This document shows positions 55,594 to 63,849 of a stretch of 64,000 bases of DNA, piece after piece. The DNA comes from Dethiobacter sp. (GTDB lineage Bacteria > Bacillota > Dethiobacteria > Dethiobacterales > Dethiobacteraceae). Every line of letters starts with the position of its first letter. The first letter of the stretch is position 1. A program made the position numbers and the translations under genes. Below the pieces are notes generated by a model. That model had not been told where the DNA came from, made no database searches, and saw only the letters and a list, made by a program, of their open reading frames with translations. The stretch is taken from assembly GCA_020725465.1 (NCBI GenBank), contig DYEY01000054.1, positions 35,164-99,163 of the forward strand. The letters are read 5' to 3'.

Positions 55594-56630
55594 TGCCCTG
55601 TCGCTCCTTTGACTTGCGGCCGTGCCGGTGACAGCAGCTCGGACAGGCTCACCGGCTCAAGGCCCCTTTGCCGCAATTCCGGTATCGCCTTTTTTAAAAA
55701 ATCCACAGTCTGCGCGGTGGGGTGCATCAAAATCAGGCTGCCTGCACCAGCCTGGTCCAGGACTTTGGCCAGCATCCATTCCACACCGGGCAGCTTCCAG
55801 TCCACCGTATCCACCGTCCACATCACAACCCGGCTGCCTTCCAGGGTTGCCGCTTTCAGGACGGTTTCCGTCAGCTCTCCCCGGTGCGGGCTGTAATAAC
55901 GGGGCTTGACGCCGCAGGCCAGGTATACCGCCTCAGCGCCTGCCCTGATTTGTTCCCGGCAGTCCTCCAGTCCCAGCTTAGCCATGCTGACCGCGTCCGA
56001 ATCGCCGTGGTTGGCCAACTCAAAGCCGGCTTCACTGATGGATCGGGTCAACTCCGGGTGTTGCCTGACCCAGCGCCCTACCGGGAAGAAGGTGGCGCCC
56101 GCCCCCGCTTCCCGCAGCTCCTGCAGCAGCAGTCCCAGGTGCTCGTTGCCCCAGGCCACGTTAACCAGGAAGGCGACCTGCGGCTTGGCCGGATTGCCGC
56201 GGTAGACCGCTTTTTCAGGAAAATCGGCCAGGGTCACCGCCGCTTTTTGGTTTTTTAGCACCGGCGGCACCTTTTCTCCCTTCCCGGCGCGCAAAATTGC
56301 CGCCACCGTTTCCTCCACGTCCAGGAAGCACCCGTCCAGCTCCGGTATGACCCCGCCGTTTTCCCCGTCCGGTGCGGCGTTAACCGGCGGCACGCGGTAA
56401 ACTTCGGCCACCCCCTGAACCACTGTCCGCACTTCCTCCGGCAGCAGGCCGCCCATGGCGCTGCCACCGAACGTAACCCCTTTTTTCACTGTCGATACGC
56501 TGCGGCGCAGGGCACTGCTGCCAGCACTCAAAAGCGGCGGTAGCAGGCAGGCGATCAGCGCCAGGCTCAACACCCTGCGCCCGCACAGGGCACCGAAATA
56601 CCGGTAGCGCATGGCACCACTCCCCAACAA
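55590..56630 (-). CDS. NodB-fold polysaccharide deacetylase-like protein with altered active site
   Basis: A 346-residue exported protein. A signal-anchor (about 15-37) is followed by a domain like that of the VanW neighbour (about 45-115, VKKGVTFGGSAMGGLL), then a NodB fold (about 150-330). The usual TFDDG is replaced by NVAWGNE and the HxxxH motif by NHGDSD, so the metal site looks degraded; MWTVDTVDWK and LMHPTAQT remain. It may be a non-enzymatic or altered-specificity member. It lies directly after the second NodB-fold gene. Confidence 0.85.
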   Translation of the reverse strand: MLGSGAMRYRYFGALCGRRVLSLALIACLLPPLLSAGSSALRRSVSTVKKGVTFGGSAMGGLLPEEVRTVVQGVAEVYRVPPVNAAPDGENGGVIPELDGCFLDVEETVAAILRAGKGEKVPPVLKNQKAAVTLADFPEKAVYRGNPAKPQVAFLVNVAWGNEHLGLLLQELREAGAGATFFPVGRWVRQHPELTRSISEAGFELANHGDSDAVSMAKLGLEDCREQIRAGAEAVYLACGVKPRYYSPHRGELTETVLKAATLEGSRVVMWTVDTVDWKLPGVEWMLAKVLDQAGAGSLILMHPTAQTVDFLKKAIPELRQRGLEPVSLSELLSPARPQVKGATGH

Positions 56631-57356
56631 TTACTTTGCCAGCGACAGCAGCCCGGAAACCGTGCAGATGGTATATCCCCTCATTTTCACGCTCTGGATG
56701 ATCACCGGCAGCGCCTCCACCGCCTGGCTGGAACTGGTATGAAGCATGATTATAGCTCCGTTGTGCAGATTCTTTACCACCCTGGATACGATTTTATCCA
56801 CGCCGGGATCCAGCCAGTCCTGTGGCGCGATGCTCCATATAATCACCCGGTACCCGCGGCCTGTGGCAAAATCAGCCAGGGTCCGGTCCACTTCACCGTA
56901 AGGAGGCCTGAACAGGGTTGCCTGCACCCCCAGCTCTTCCCGCAGTGTTTCTTCAGCCATATCAAACTCTTTGGCCAGGGTCTCTTCCTTCATCCCGGTC
57001 ATAATTTTGTGCGACTGGCTGTGCTGGCCGATTTCATGCCCCCGCACCATGATTTCCCGCGCCAGGTCCGGGTTTTTACGGATCCAGTCCCCGGTCAGGA
57101 AAAAAGTGGCGCTTACCCGGTAGCGGTCCAGAGTATCAAGAATACGCCCGGTCTCCGCCGGTTCCCAGACCACATCGAAGGTGAGGGCCACCGCTTTTTG
57201 CACGGTTTCAACGCGGTAAACCACCCCTTTGGCCATGGGGACAAAAACGCCCTGAAGCACCTGCCGTTGCAGGAGGGCGGCCAGCGCCAGGATTGCCAAA
57301 ACAGCGCCGATGATAATCCTGTTTCTCCGGCGGCGTCGTCTCATCTCCCTGTTCAA
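56631..57356 (-). CDS. Polysaccharide deacetylase (YlxY/PdaB-like)
   Basis: A 241-residue NodB-domain protein with an N-terminal signal-anchor (about 12-32). Motif 1 is LTFDVVWE, where classical enzymes have TFDDG and PdaB-type sporulation proteins vary. Motif 2 GQHSQSHK and motif 3 FRPPYGE are intact, followed by WSIAPQDWLDPG and LHTSSSQA. It is likely to act on peptidoglycan, for example in spore cortex. Its location near pnp fits ylxY. It abuts the next gene with no gap. Confidence 0.92.
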   Translation of the reverse strand: MNREMRRRRRRNRIIIGAVLAILALAALLQRQVLQGVFVPMAKGVVYRVETVQKAVALTFDVVWEPAETGRILDTLDRYRVSATFFLTGDWIRKNPDLAREIMVRGHEIGQHSQSHKIMTGMKEETLAKEFDMAEETLREELGVQATLFRPPYGEVDRTLADFATGRGYRVIIWSIAPQDWLDPGVDKIVSRVVKNLHNGAIIMLHTSSSQAVEALPVIIQSVKMRGYTICTVSGLLSLAK

Positions 57357-57408
57357 ATCTTCACCTTCTTTTAGCCGGGTTACAGTTAATCTTTATGCAG
57401 CCAAGCCA

Positions 57409-57451
57409 TAAAAAATGAGGGGAGAGTCCCCAAACCGGGACTCTCCCCCTC
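57409..57451 (-). terminator. Intrinsic terminator of the ABC transporter operon
   Basis: Stem GGGGAGAGTCCC with GGGACTCTCCCC around six bases, followed on the minus strand by CATTTTTTATGG, just past the permease stop at 57455. Confidence 0.9.
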
Positions 57452-57454
57452 AAA

Positions 57455-58258
57455 TTATCGAAAGCGCAATATCAACCTCTCCAACCAAACCACCGCCTGG
57501 TACATAACCGCTGCCGCCACCGCCAGGATTATCACACTGGTCATTACCAGGTCAAGCCGGAATACCTGCCCGCCGTAGACTATCAGGTAACCCAACCCGG
57601 CCCGGGAAACCAGGAATTCCCCCACAATCACACCCACCCAGGACAGGCCCACATTAATTTTCAGCGCTGAAACAATGGTGGGGACACTGGCAGGCAGGAT
57701 CACCATCCGCAATACCTGTCCCCTGGTGGCACCAAAGGTGCGCAGCATCTTGACTTTCTCGCTGTCCACCTGGGAGAAGCCGCTGTAAACGCCGAGAATG
57801 GTAACCACCAGTGATATCAGGAGCGCCATGGTAATAATAGCGGGCATGCCCTGCCCCATCCAGACTATGATAATGGGTCCCAGCGCAATTTTGGGAAGGC
57901 TGTTTAACACCACCAGGTAGGGGTCCAGCACATCCGACAAAAAATCAGACCACCACAGCAACACCGCAACACCGGTACCGGCTATGGTGCCAAGGGTAAA
58001 GCCAACCACTGTCTCGAAAACGGTTATACCCACGTGGCGATAGAGCACACCTTGTTGGTGCAACATTAGCAGGGTCCGTACCACCCTGCTGGGCTGGCTG
58101 GTGATGAAAGGGTCAACCAGTCTGAGTTCGGCCGCCGCCTCCCACAGCACGACAATGCCTACCAGAAGCAATATCCTGGAGATGATTACCTTCAGCCGGT
58201 AGCGTTTTCTCGCCCGCAGGTAAGACGCCTGTTCCGGGGATATGGAGTTATCAGACAT
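57455..58258 (-). CDS. ABC transporter permease, NitT/TauT type
   Basis: A 267-residue permease of the SsuC/TauC/ThiX family with about six helices. The coupling-loop region lies around LRTFGATRGQVLRMVILPASVP. The ATG at 58258 (MSDNS) overlaps the ATPase stop by eight bases; an ATG two codons earlier is equally near the AAGGAG. It forms a complete importer with the two genes upstream. The substrate (nitrate, sulfonate, pyrimidine or other) is unknown. Confidence 0.93.
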   Translation of the reverse strand: MSDNSISPEQASYLRARKRYRLKVIISRILLLVGIVVLWEAAAELRLVDPFITSQPSRVVRTLLMLHQQGVLYRHVGITVFETVVGFTLGTIAGTGVAVLLWWSDFLSDVLDPYLVVLNSLPKIALGPIIIVWMGQGMPAIITMALLISLVVTILGVYSGFSQVDSEKVKMLRTFGATRGQVLRMVILPASVPTIVSALKINVGLSWVGVIVGEFLVSRAGLGYLIVYGGQVFRLDLVMTSVIILAVAAAVMYQAVVWLERLILRFR

Positions 58259-59024
58259 AAACATCCAGCTCCTTCCATATCCCGTAAAAGTAGTCCCTGA
58301 ATTCAGCGGCTTCCCGGCACCGGATCGGAGTCTTCTCGCTGCAGGTAAGTACAATCCGGTGAATGTTTTTTACCCGGCCGGGCCGCCTGGTCAGTACCAC
58401 CACGAAATCGCTCATACTGATGGCTTCGGCTATGTCATGGGTAACCAGGATAGCCGTTTTGTTTTCCCGGCTGATTATCTGCTTCACCTCATCGGCCACC
58501 AGCAGCCTGGTCTGGTAATCCAGGGCGGAAAACGCTTCATCCAGCAGCAACAGTTCCGGGTTCACTGCCAGTGTCCTGATCAGCGCCACCCGCTGCCTCA
58601 TTCCCCCGGAAAGATGGCTTGGGTACGCTTCCCTGAATTCAATCAGCCCGTATTTCTCCAGCAGGTGTTCGGCAAAGGAGGACGTCTCCCGGGTAAGCTT
58701 GCCCTGAACCTCCAGTCCCAGCAGAACGTTGCGCCAGATGGTGCGCCATTCAAACAACTGGTCGCTTTGCGGCATGTACCCGACACGGGAGGAAGGTCCC
58801 CTGACCTTCCTCCCGCTGATAAGCACCTCCCCCGCCGTCGGTTCAAAAAGCCCGGCGATGATGTTCAGCACTGTGGATTTGCCGCATCCGCTCGGACCCA
58901 CTATGCTGACAAAATCGCCTTCCATCACTTCCAGGGAAAGCCGGTCCAGGGCGGTTATTTCCGCCTCGGGGCTATGGAACTTCATGGTCAGGTCTTTTAT
59001 TGCCACAAAAGGTCCTTCCCTCAC
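58251..59024 (-). CDS. ABC transporter ATPase, NitT/TauT type
   Basis: A 257-residue ATPase with Walker A GPSGCGKST, the Q-loop in YMPQSDQL, signature LSGGMRQRVAL, Walker B LLLLDEAFSALD and H-loop LVTHDIAEA. The GTG at 59024 follows the binding-protein stop by 12 bases. Pairs with the overlapping permease. Confidence 0.95.
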   Translation of the reverse strand: MREGPFVAIKDLTMKFHSPEAEITALDRLSLEVMEGDFVSIVGPSGCGKSTVLNIIAGLFEPTAGEVLISGRKVRGPSSRVGYMPQSDQLFEWRTIWRNVLLGLEVQGKLTRETSSFAEHLLEKYGLIEFREAYPSHLSGGMRQRVALIRTLAVNPELLLLDEAFSALDYQTRLLVADEVKQIISRENKTAILVTHDIAEAISMSDFVVVLTRRPGRVKNIHRIVLTCSEKTPIRCREAAEFRDYFYGIWKELDVYV

Positions 59025-59036
59025 ATAATCACCCGC

Positions 59037-60050
59037 TTACTTCACCATCCTGACCGCTTCTGCGGCAAACCGGTTGGTCACCAGTTTTTCATAAGGCGCC
59101 CTTTTGTCCAGCTCCCCTGCCAGCTCCATAACATCCTGCAGCCGGTTAAAAGCTGGTTCCGTAAATACCGGTGTCTTGGCCCAGGCATCGATTTCCTTGT
59201 ACCGCCTTGCAACGTTTTCCAGCACCGCTTCCTCTGTTTCCGGGAAAGACGGCTTTATGGCCCTGGCTATCTCCACCGGAGTGTTTTTGTCAACCCAAAG
59301 CTGCCCGCGGTAAACTGCATTGGTAAACTTCTGGATTATATCTTTGTTCTTTTCCAGGTAGCTCTTGCGCGCGGAAAACACGGTATAGGGTATTTCGCCG
59401 CTGTGCTCTCCCACCGAGGCCACCACATAACCCACTCCTTCTCTTTCCAGGCTGGTGGCAACCGGTTCAAACAGGGTGACGTAGTCTCCCTCACCGCCGG
59501 CAAAAGCGCCGGCCATCAGCGCGAATTGAATGTTGGTAAGTATTTCCACGTCCCGGCCGGGGTAGATGCCGTTGTTTTTAAGTACGTACTCCAGCGTCAT
59601 CAGCGGCATACCACCTTTGCGTCCGCCGATGATAGTTGTTCCCCGCACCGCTTCCCACCGGAAATTGGGATCAGGTGACCTGGCCATCAGGAAAGAGCCG
59701 TCCCTCTTGGTCAGCTGTGCGAAGTTTACTACGTAGTCGTCCTGCCCCTGGTTAAACACGTAGATGGTCGCTTCCGGTCCCATAAACCCGATGTCTGCCT
59801 GACCAGCCAACAGCGCCGTCATCACTTTGTCGGCGCCCTGGCCGGTGGTCAGCTCCAGACTGATGCCCTCCTCTTCAAAAAAACCCAGGTTAATGGCAAC
59901 GTACAGGGGCGCATAGAATACCGAGTGGGTCACCTCATTCAGCCTGACCCTGGTCAGCCCGGCATCCTTTTTGCGGCCGCACCCGGATGAAAATACTGGC
60001 ACCACCAGCATAAGCAGCAACAAACCCAAAAAGACGACCTTTTTTTTCAT
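59037..60050 (-). CDS. Substrate-binding lipoprotein, NitT/TauT (NMT1/THI5-like) family
   Basis: A 337-residue extracellular binding protein with a lipoprotein signal (lipobox FSSGC, Cys about residue 23). The mature part begins with VRLNEVTHSVFYAPLYVAINLGFFEEEGI, typical of NMT1/THI5-like and taurine/nitrate binding proteins, and has TGQGADKVMTALLAGQADIGF. I use the ATG at 60050 (MKKKVVF); a GTG at 60065 lies almost on top of the AGGAG. No thiamine-box is seen upstream, so a thiamine-precursor role is unsupported. Confidence 0.92.
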   Translation of the reverse strand: MKKKVVFLGLLLLMLVVPVFSSGCGRKKDAGLTRVRLNEVTHSVFYAPLYVAINLGFFEEEGISLELTTGQGADKVMTALLAGQADIGFMGPEATIYVFNQGQDDYVVNFAQLTKRDGSFLMARSPDPNFRWEAVRGTTIIGGRKGGMPLMTLEYVLKNNGIYPGRDVEILTNIQFALMAGAFAGGEGDYVTLFEPVATSLEREGVGYVVASVGEHSGEIPYTVFSARKSYLEKNKDIIQKFTNAVYRGQLWVDKNTPVEIARAIKPSFPETEEAVLENVARRYKEIDAWAKTPVFTEPAFNRLQDVMELAGELDKRAPYEKLVTNRFAAEAVRMVK

Positions 60051-60112
60051 AGCGTTGATAACCACTCTCCTGTTTTGTTTTCATTACATAATATTACTAA
60101 CCCTCCCCGGTG

Positions 60113-60187
60113 TTACGGCATTTTCCACCATTGAGACACGCCACCGGTCCGGTGTGCCCGGACCGGTGGCGGCATTTTTCCGTGCAT
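60113..60187 (-). CDS. Possible 24-codon leader peptide before the ABC operon
   Basis: On the minus strand an ATG with AGGTG seven bases upstream opens a 24-codon frame (MHGKMPPPVRAH...) ending in TAA. It spans a 12-base hairpin in the leader of the transporter operon. It could regulate by translation over the hairpin, or be chance. No homolog is known to me. Confidence 0.2.
   Translation of the reverse strand: MHGKMPPPVRAHRTGGVSQWWKMP
60140..60170. other. Perfect 12-base hairpin in the ABC-operon leader
   Basis: GCCACCGGTCCG pairs with CGGACCGGTGGC around seven bases. The T-run (CATTTTT) follows on the plus strand only, so as a terminator it would act on plus-strand transcription, yet no plus-strand gene lies upstream of it. 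On the minus strand it is a stable 5'-leader hairpin. Confidence 0.6.
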
Positions 60188-60225
60188 GTTCAACACCTGC
60201 TCTTTCTTTATACAGGGCAAAGCTA

Positions 60226-60231
60226 TATAAT
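60226..60231 (+). promoter_or_regulatory. Probable -10 element before mntA-hepT
   Basis: A perfect TATAAT 80 bases before the mntA start, with a poor -35 (TTTCTT). The complementary strand here also carries TATA-like sequence for the divergent ABC operon. Confidence 0.35.
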
Positions 60232-60312
60232 AACAATAAAAGACCATAACACTACAACGAAATATTGCTACATTTATGCAGTAATAATTTAAAAGGCCGG
60301 TGGGATAACAAC

Positions 60313-60741
60313 ATGCAAATCGACACTGAGAAACTGGAACTGTTCGCCCAAAGAAACAATATAGCCCTGATCCTGCTGTTCGGTTCCCGTGCCGCCGGGA
60401 AACACCGGGAAGACAGCGATACGGACCTTGGACTGCTGTTTGCAGGCAACGATTATAATTATGTTGATGTTATACGGGGACTGATGGATATCTTCCCCGG
60501 TGGAACTCTCGATATAGTCGTCTTAAACAAAAGCGACCCGCTTTTAAACTTTCAGGTTATTTCCTGCTACAAAATTATCTACTGTTCAGAGATTGAAGTG
60601 TTTCTGCGGTTCTATACCGACACCATAAAAAAGTATCACGATATGCAGAAAATCTTTAACCTGGCAGGGGGATACCTGAAAAATTTCGCCGGAGGAATAA
60701 GAAATGGAACAAACACATGTCATCCGCCGGAAGTTAATTAA
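60313..60741 (+). CDS. mntA: MntA-type nucleotidyltransferase antitoxin
   Basis: A 142-residue minimal nucleotidyltransferase with the GSx10DxD active site (GSRAAGKHREDSDTD, about residues 20-34). MntA antitoxins inactivate HepT by adding AMP to its tyrosine. The ATG at 60313 (MQIDTEK) has GGTGGGAT upstream; the 16 codons before it lack one. Its 3' end overlaps hepT by 38 bases, the usual antitoxin-toxin arrangement. Confidence 0.9.
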   Translation: MQIDTEKLELFAQRNNIALILLFGSRAAGKHREDSDTDLGLLFAGNDYNYVDVIRGLMDIFPGGTLDIVVLNKSDPLLNFQVISCYKIIYCSEIEVFLRFYTDTIKKYHDMQKIFNLAGGYLKNFAGGIRNGTNTCHPPEVN

Positions 60742-61126
60742 CCTTGCCGGTTATGTTTCCGAACTGGAACCGTTTCGGACCTATACATTTGAACAATACA
60801 CTTCCAATTACTTCATCAGGCGCACAGGTGAGAGACTGATTCAGCTGATAGTGGAAAACATGGTGGATATAAATTCACTCCTTATTCTTGGCTATAACCA
60901 CGCGCCGCCCAAGGATTACTTCACTTCATTTACAATCCTCGGCGAATTGGGTATTCTTCCCCCGGATTTTGCCTCTGAACTGGCGTCCTCCACCGGGATG
61001 AGAAACAGGATAGTCCATGAATACGATAAAATAGAAAATCGGATCGTTTTTGAAAGCATCCCAAAACTTTTGGATATGGTAATGGTATACACCGGTCTGA
61101 TAAATAATTTTCTGAAAAATGATTAA
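60704..61126 (+). CDS. hepT: HepT-type HEPN ribonuclease toxin
   Basis: A 140-residue HEPN protein (DUF86) with the RX4HXY motif in RNRIVHEYDK, near residue 103; the Tyr is the AMPylation target of MntA. HepT toxins cut RNA (tRNA ends in studied systems). Both catalytic and target residues are intact, so the module looks functional. A terminator overlaps its stop. Confidence 0.93.
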   Translation: MEQTHVIRRKLINLAGYVSELEPFRTYTFEQYTSNYFIRRTGERLIQLIVENMVDINSLLILGYNHAPPKDYFTSFTILGELGILPPDFASELASSTGMRNRIVHEYDKIENRIVFESIPKLLDMVMVYTGLINNFLKND

Positions 61127-61164
61127 GGGGCTGTCACAGCGACAGCCCCTTTGTCTTATTTTTC
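61125..61164 (+). terminator. Intrinsic terminator of mntA-hepT
   Basis: Stem AAGGGGCTGTC with GACAGCCCCTT around five bases, then TTGTCTTATTTTT, overlapping the hepT stop codon. Confidence 0.9.
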
Positions 61165-61198
61165 ATGGTGCCAACAACTCCGTCCCTCTGGCATAAAG

Positions 61199-63379
61199 TT
61201 ATGTCCTGCGTGGCGGCCGGCGGTCGTTGCCGCTCCTGCGGTCACGGTCACGGTCACGCCGGTCTTCTCGCTTGGGCGGCCCGTCTTCCACCATTTCCCC
61301 TTTTTCGTTGGGAATGGCAGCACGCCTTGAGAGGTCGATCCTGCCGCGGTCGTCGATATTAATGACCCTCACCGGTATCTCATCGCCCAGTTTGACCACG
61401 TCCTCGGTCTTTTCCACCCGTTCGTGGGCCAGCCGCGAGATATGGACAAGGCCTTCCTTGCCCGGCAGAATTTCCACAAAAGCTCCGTATTTTTCCACCC
61501 GGGTCACCTTGCCGGTGTAGACTTCGCCTACTTCCACCGGCTTGGTGAGGCTTTCTATCATCTGCACCGCCATTTTGCCCTTTTCCGGGTTGACGGCGGC
61601 AATGTAGATGGTGCCGTCCGGCTCGATATCGATTTCGCAGTCGGTCTCCGCGGTAATCTTGTTGATCATCTTGCCGCCCGGCCCGATTACGTCGCGGATC
61701 TTGTCGGGGTCGATGTGGATGATGATGATGCGCGGGGCGTACGGCGACAGTTCGGGTCGCGGTTCAGCTATCACGGCGGTCATCTTGTCCAGGATATGCA
61801 GGTAGCCTTCTTTGGCCTGTGCCAGTGCCTTTGACAGGATCTCGCGGGAAAGCCCCCTGATCTTGATGTCCATCTGGAGTGCGGTAATGCCGTCCCTGGT
61901 GCCGGCAACCTTGAAGTCCATGTCGCCCAGGAAGTCTTCCATGCCCTGGATATCGGAGAGAACAACGATGTTTTCGCCTTCTTTGATCAGGCCCATGGCG
62001 ATGCCGGACACCGGTTTTTTAATGGGCACACCGGCATCCATCAGCGACAGGGTGGAGGCGCAGACGCTGCCCATGGAGGTGGAACCGTTGGACTCCAGCA
62101 CCTCGGAAACCAGCCTGATGGTATACGGAAATTCCTCCTGGGAGGGGAGCACAGGCAACAGGGCCCGTTCCGCCAGGGCGCCGTGTCCGATATCACGGCG
62201 ACCGGGGCCGCGCATGAAGCCGGCCTCGCCCACGCTGTAAGGTGGAAAGTTGTAGTGGTGCATGTAGCGCTTGGTTTCCTCAAGGCCAAGCCCGTCCAGG
62301 CGTTGTACGTCTCCCGGAGCTCCCAGCGTGGTAACGTTCAGAACCTGGGTCTGGCCGCGGGTAAAAAGGCCGGAGCCATGCGTCCTGGGCAGCACGCCCA
62401 CTTCGCAGGTGATGGGACGCACCTGCGCGGGCGAGCGCCCGTCCGGACGCAACCCCCGGTGCAGGATCATCTGGCGCATGGTGGTCCTGACCAGCTCATC
62501 GTAAACCACCCTCACGTCTTTTTCGTTTTCCGGATATATTGCGGCGAAGTGCGCCATGGTTTCTTTCTTCAAAGCTTCAATGGCCGTTTCCCGTTCCTGT
62601 TTTTCCACGGTGGCCACAGCCTGGGCCACCCTTTCCCGGCAGAAGGCGCGGACTTCGTCGGCAACCCTCTCTTCAGGGACGAATTCGGCAACGGTCATTT
62701 TTTCCATACCAAGTTCAGCCGCCATTTTTTTCTGGACTGCTATAATTTCCCGGTTGGCTGCATGGCCGGCCATAATGGCCTCCAGTATTTCCTCCCCGGT
62801 CAGCTCGGCGGCACCGGCTTCCACCATCATCACTGCGTCTTCGGTGCTGGCCACCACCAGGTGGAGGCGGGATACTTCCGCCTGCTCCTGCCTGGGGTTT
62901 ATTACAGGCCTGCCGTCCACCCAACCTACCACCACGGCGGCGATAGGGCCGGCAAATGGTATATTGGAGATGGACAGTGCCGCCGAGGCGCCGCAGATGG
63001 AGAGAACCTCCGGCGGGCTGTCCTGGTCAACTGACAGGACGGTGGCTACGATATGTACGGCGTTACGGAAGTTTTTGGGAAACAGGGGGCGGCAGGGACG
63101 GTCGGTGAGGCGGGCAGCCAGGATGGCTTTTTCCGTAGGCCGTCCTTCTCTCTTGATAAAACCGCCGGGAATCTTGCCTACGGCATACAGGCGCTCCTCG
63201 TAGTCCACCGTAAGCGGGAAAAAGTCAATCCCCTCGCGCGGTTCGGCGGAGGCGGTAGCTGTCACCAGCACAACGGTGTCGCCATAACTGACCAGTACGG
63301 CACCGTTGGCCTGCCTGGCCAGCCTGCCGATCTCAAAGGTCAATTCCCTGCCGTGGAAATCCAGGGAAAATTTTTGCAT
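61199..63379 (-). CDS. pnp: Polyribonucleotide nucleotidyltransferase
   Basis: This enzyme of about 726 residues degrades RNA 3'-5' by phosphorolysis. It has two RNase PH domains joined by a helical domain, a KH domain ([13 protein letters not shown]), and an S1 domain ([21 protein letters not shown]). The C-terminus is an Arg/Asp-rich tail, possibly for RNA or RNase Y contacts. I chose the ATG at 63379 ([10 protein letters not shown]), with GAGAGG upstream. Confidence 0.97.
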   Translation of the reverse strand: MQKFSLDFHGRELTFEIGRLARQANGAVLVSYGDTVVLVTATASAEPREGIDFFPLTVDYEERLYAVGKIPGGFIKREGRPTEKAILAARLTDRPCRPLFPKNFRNAVHIVATVLSVDQDSPPEVLSICGASAALSISNIPFAGPIAAVVVGWVDGRPVINPRQEQAEVSRLHLVVASTEDAVMMVEAGAAELTGEEILEAIMAGHAANREIIAVQKKMAAELGMEKMTVAEFVPEERVADEVRAFCRERVAQAVATVEKQERETAIEALKKETMAHFAAIYPENEKDVRVVYDELVRTTMRQMILHRGLRPDGRSPAQVRPITCEVGVLPRTHGSGLFTRGQTQVLNVTTLGAPGDVQRLDGLGLEETKRYMHHYNFPPYSVGEAGFMRGPGRRDIGHGALAERALLPVLPSQEEFPYTIRLVSEVLESNGSTSMGSVCASTLSLMDAGVPIKKPVSGIAMGLIKEGENIVVLSDIQGMEDFLGDMDFKVAGTRDGITALQMDIKIRGLSREILSKALAQAKEGYLHILDKMTAVIAEPRPELSPYAPRIIIIHIDPDKIRDVIGPGGKMINKITAETDCEIDIEPDGTIYIAAVNPEKGKMAVQMIESLTKPVEVGEVYTGKVTRVEKYGAFVEILPGKEGLVHISRLAHERVEKTEDVVKLGDEIPVRVINIDDRGRIDLSRRAAIPNEKGEMVEDGPPKREDRRDRDRDRRSGNDRRPPRRT

Positions 63380-63405
63380 TAAATACATCCTCTCTCTTGT
63401 GTTGT

Positions 63406-63434
63406 AAAAAAAGCGGGGTTTCCCCCGCTTTTTT
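63406..63434. terminator. Terminator between rpsO and pnp
   Basis: Stem AAAAAGCGGGG with CCCCGCTTTTTT around three to four bases. It ends rpsO transcripts, with read-through to pnp, and is near-symmetric. Confidence 0.9.
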
Positions 63435-63461
63435 GCTTGCTGTTTTGCCGAGTTCGGGAAA

Positions 63462-63731
63462 CTACTTGCGCAGATCCAGTTTTTCCAGAATGGCCCTGTA
63501 GCGCTCGGCGTCATTTTTTTTCAGGTAATTAAGCAGTCCCCTGCGCTGACCGACCATTTTTAAGAGGCCACGCCGGGAGTGATGGTCTTTTTTGTGCTCT
63601 TTTAAGTGTTCGGTCAGATAGTTGATCCTTTCGGTCAAAAGGGCTATCTGCACTTCCGGCGAACCGGTATCGTTTTCATGAATACGATGCCTGGCTATCA
63701 GATTCTGTTTGCGCATGGTATCTAAGCCCAT
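63462..63731 (-). CDS. rpsO: 30S ribosomal protein S15
   Basis: An 89-residue small-subunit protein that binds 16S rRNA early in assembly. Typical segments are [27 protein letters not shown] and [10 protein letters not shown]. The start is the ATG at 63731 (MGLDTM), with GAGGAGGTGA upstream; the 15 codons before it are excluded by the ribosome site. It shares with pnp the classic rpsO-pnp order. Confidence 0.98.
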   Translation of the reverse strand: MGLDTMRKQNLIARHRIHENDTGSPEVQIALLTERINYLTEHLKEHKKDHHSRRGLLKMVGQRRGLLNYLKKNDAERYRAILEKLDLRK

Positions 63732-63820
63732 GATTTCACCTCCTCGTTCATTGGTAACCCCGTAAAGCCAAGACAAACGTCGGAGTCAGTCGATTATCCT
63801 AGCCTTAGGTTGCAAGACAC

Positions 63821-63849
63821 ATTCTATCACAACTACAGCCCGTTCGCAA
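63821..63849 (-). promoter_or_regulatory. SigA-type promoter of rpsO
   Basis: Minus strand: -35 TTGCGA (63844-63849), 17-base spacer, -10 TAGAAT (63821-63826). It leaves a leader of about 85 bases before rpsO, in which a small CCTA/TAGG hairpin lies near 63800. S15 autoregulation is common but not shown here. Confidence 0.65.

Noticed and set aside
58242..59678. A 478-codon plus-strand frame opposite the ABC transporter genes
   Set aside because: It spans parts of three clear minus-strand genes and its translation shows no domain.
60140..60170. Ordinary terminator for the ABC or MntA-HepT genes
   Set aside because: The T-run is on the plus strand, but no plus-strand gene ends here; the hairpin is upstream of both divergent units.
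60066..60312. Thiamine (TPP) or other known riboswitch before the NitT/TauT transporter
   Set aside because: I see no CUGAGA-type thiamine box or other recognisable aptamer core, only one hairpin.
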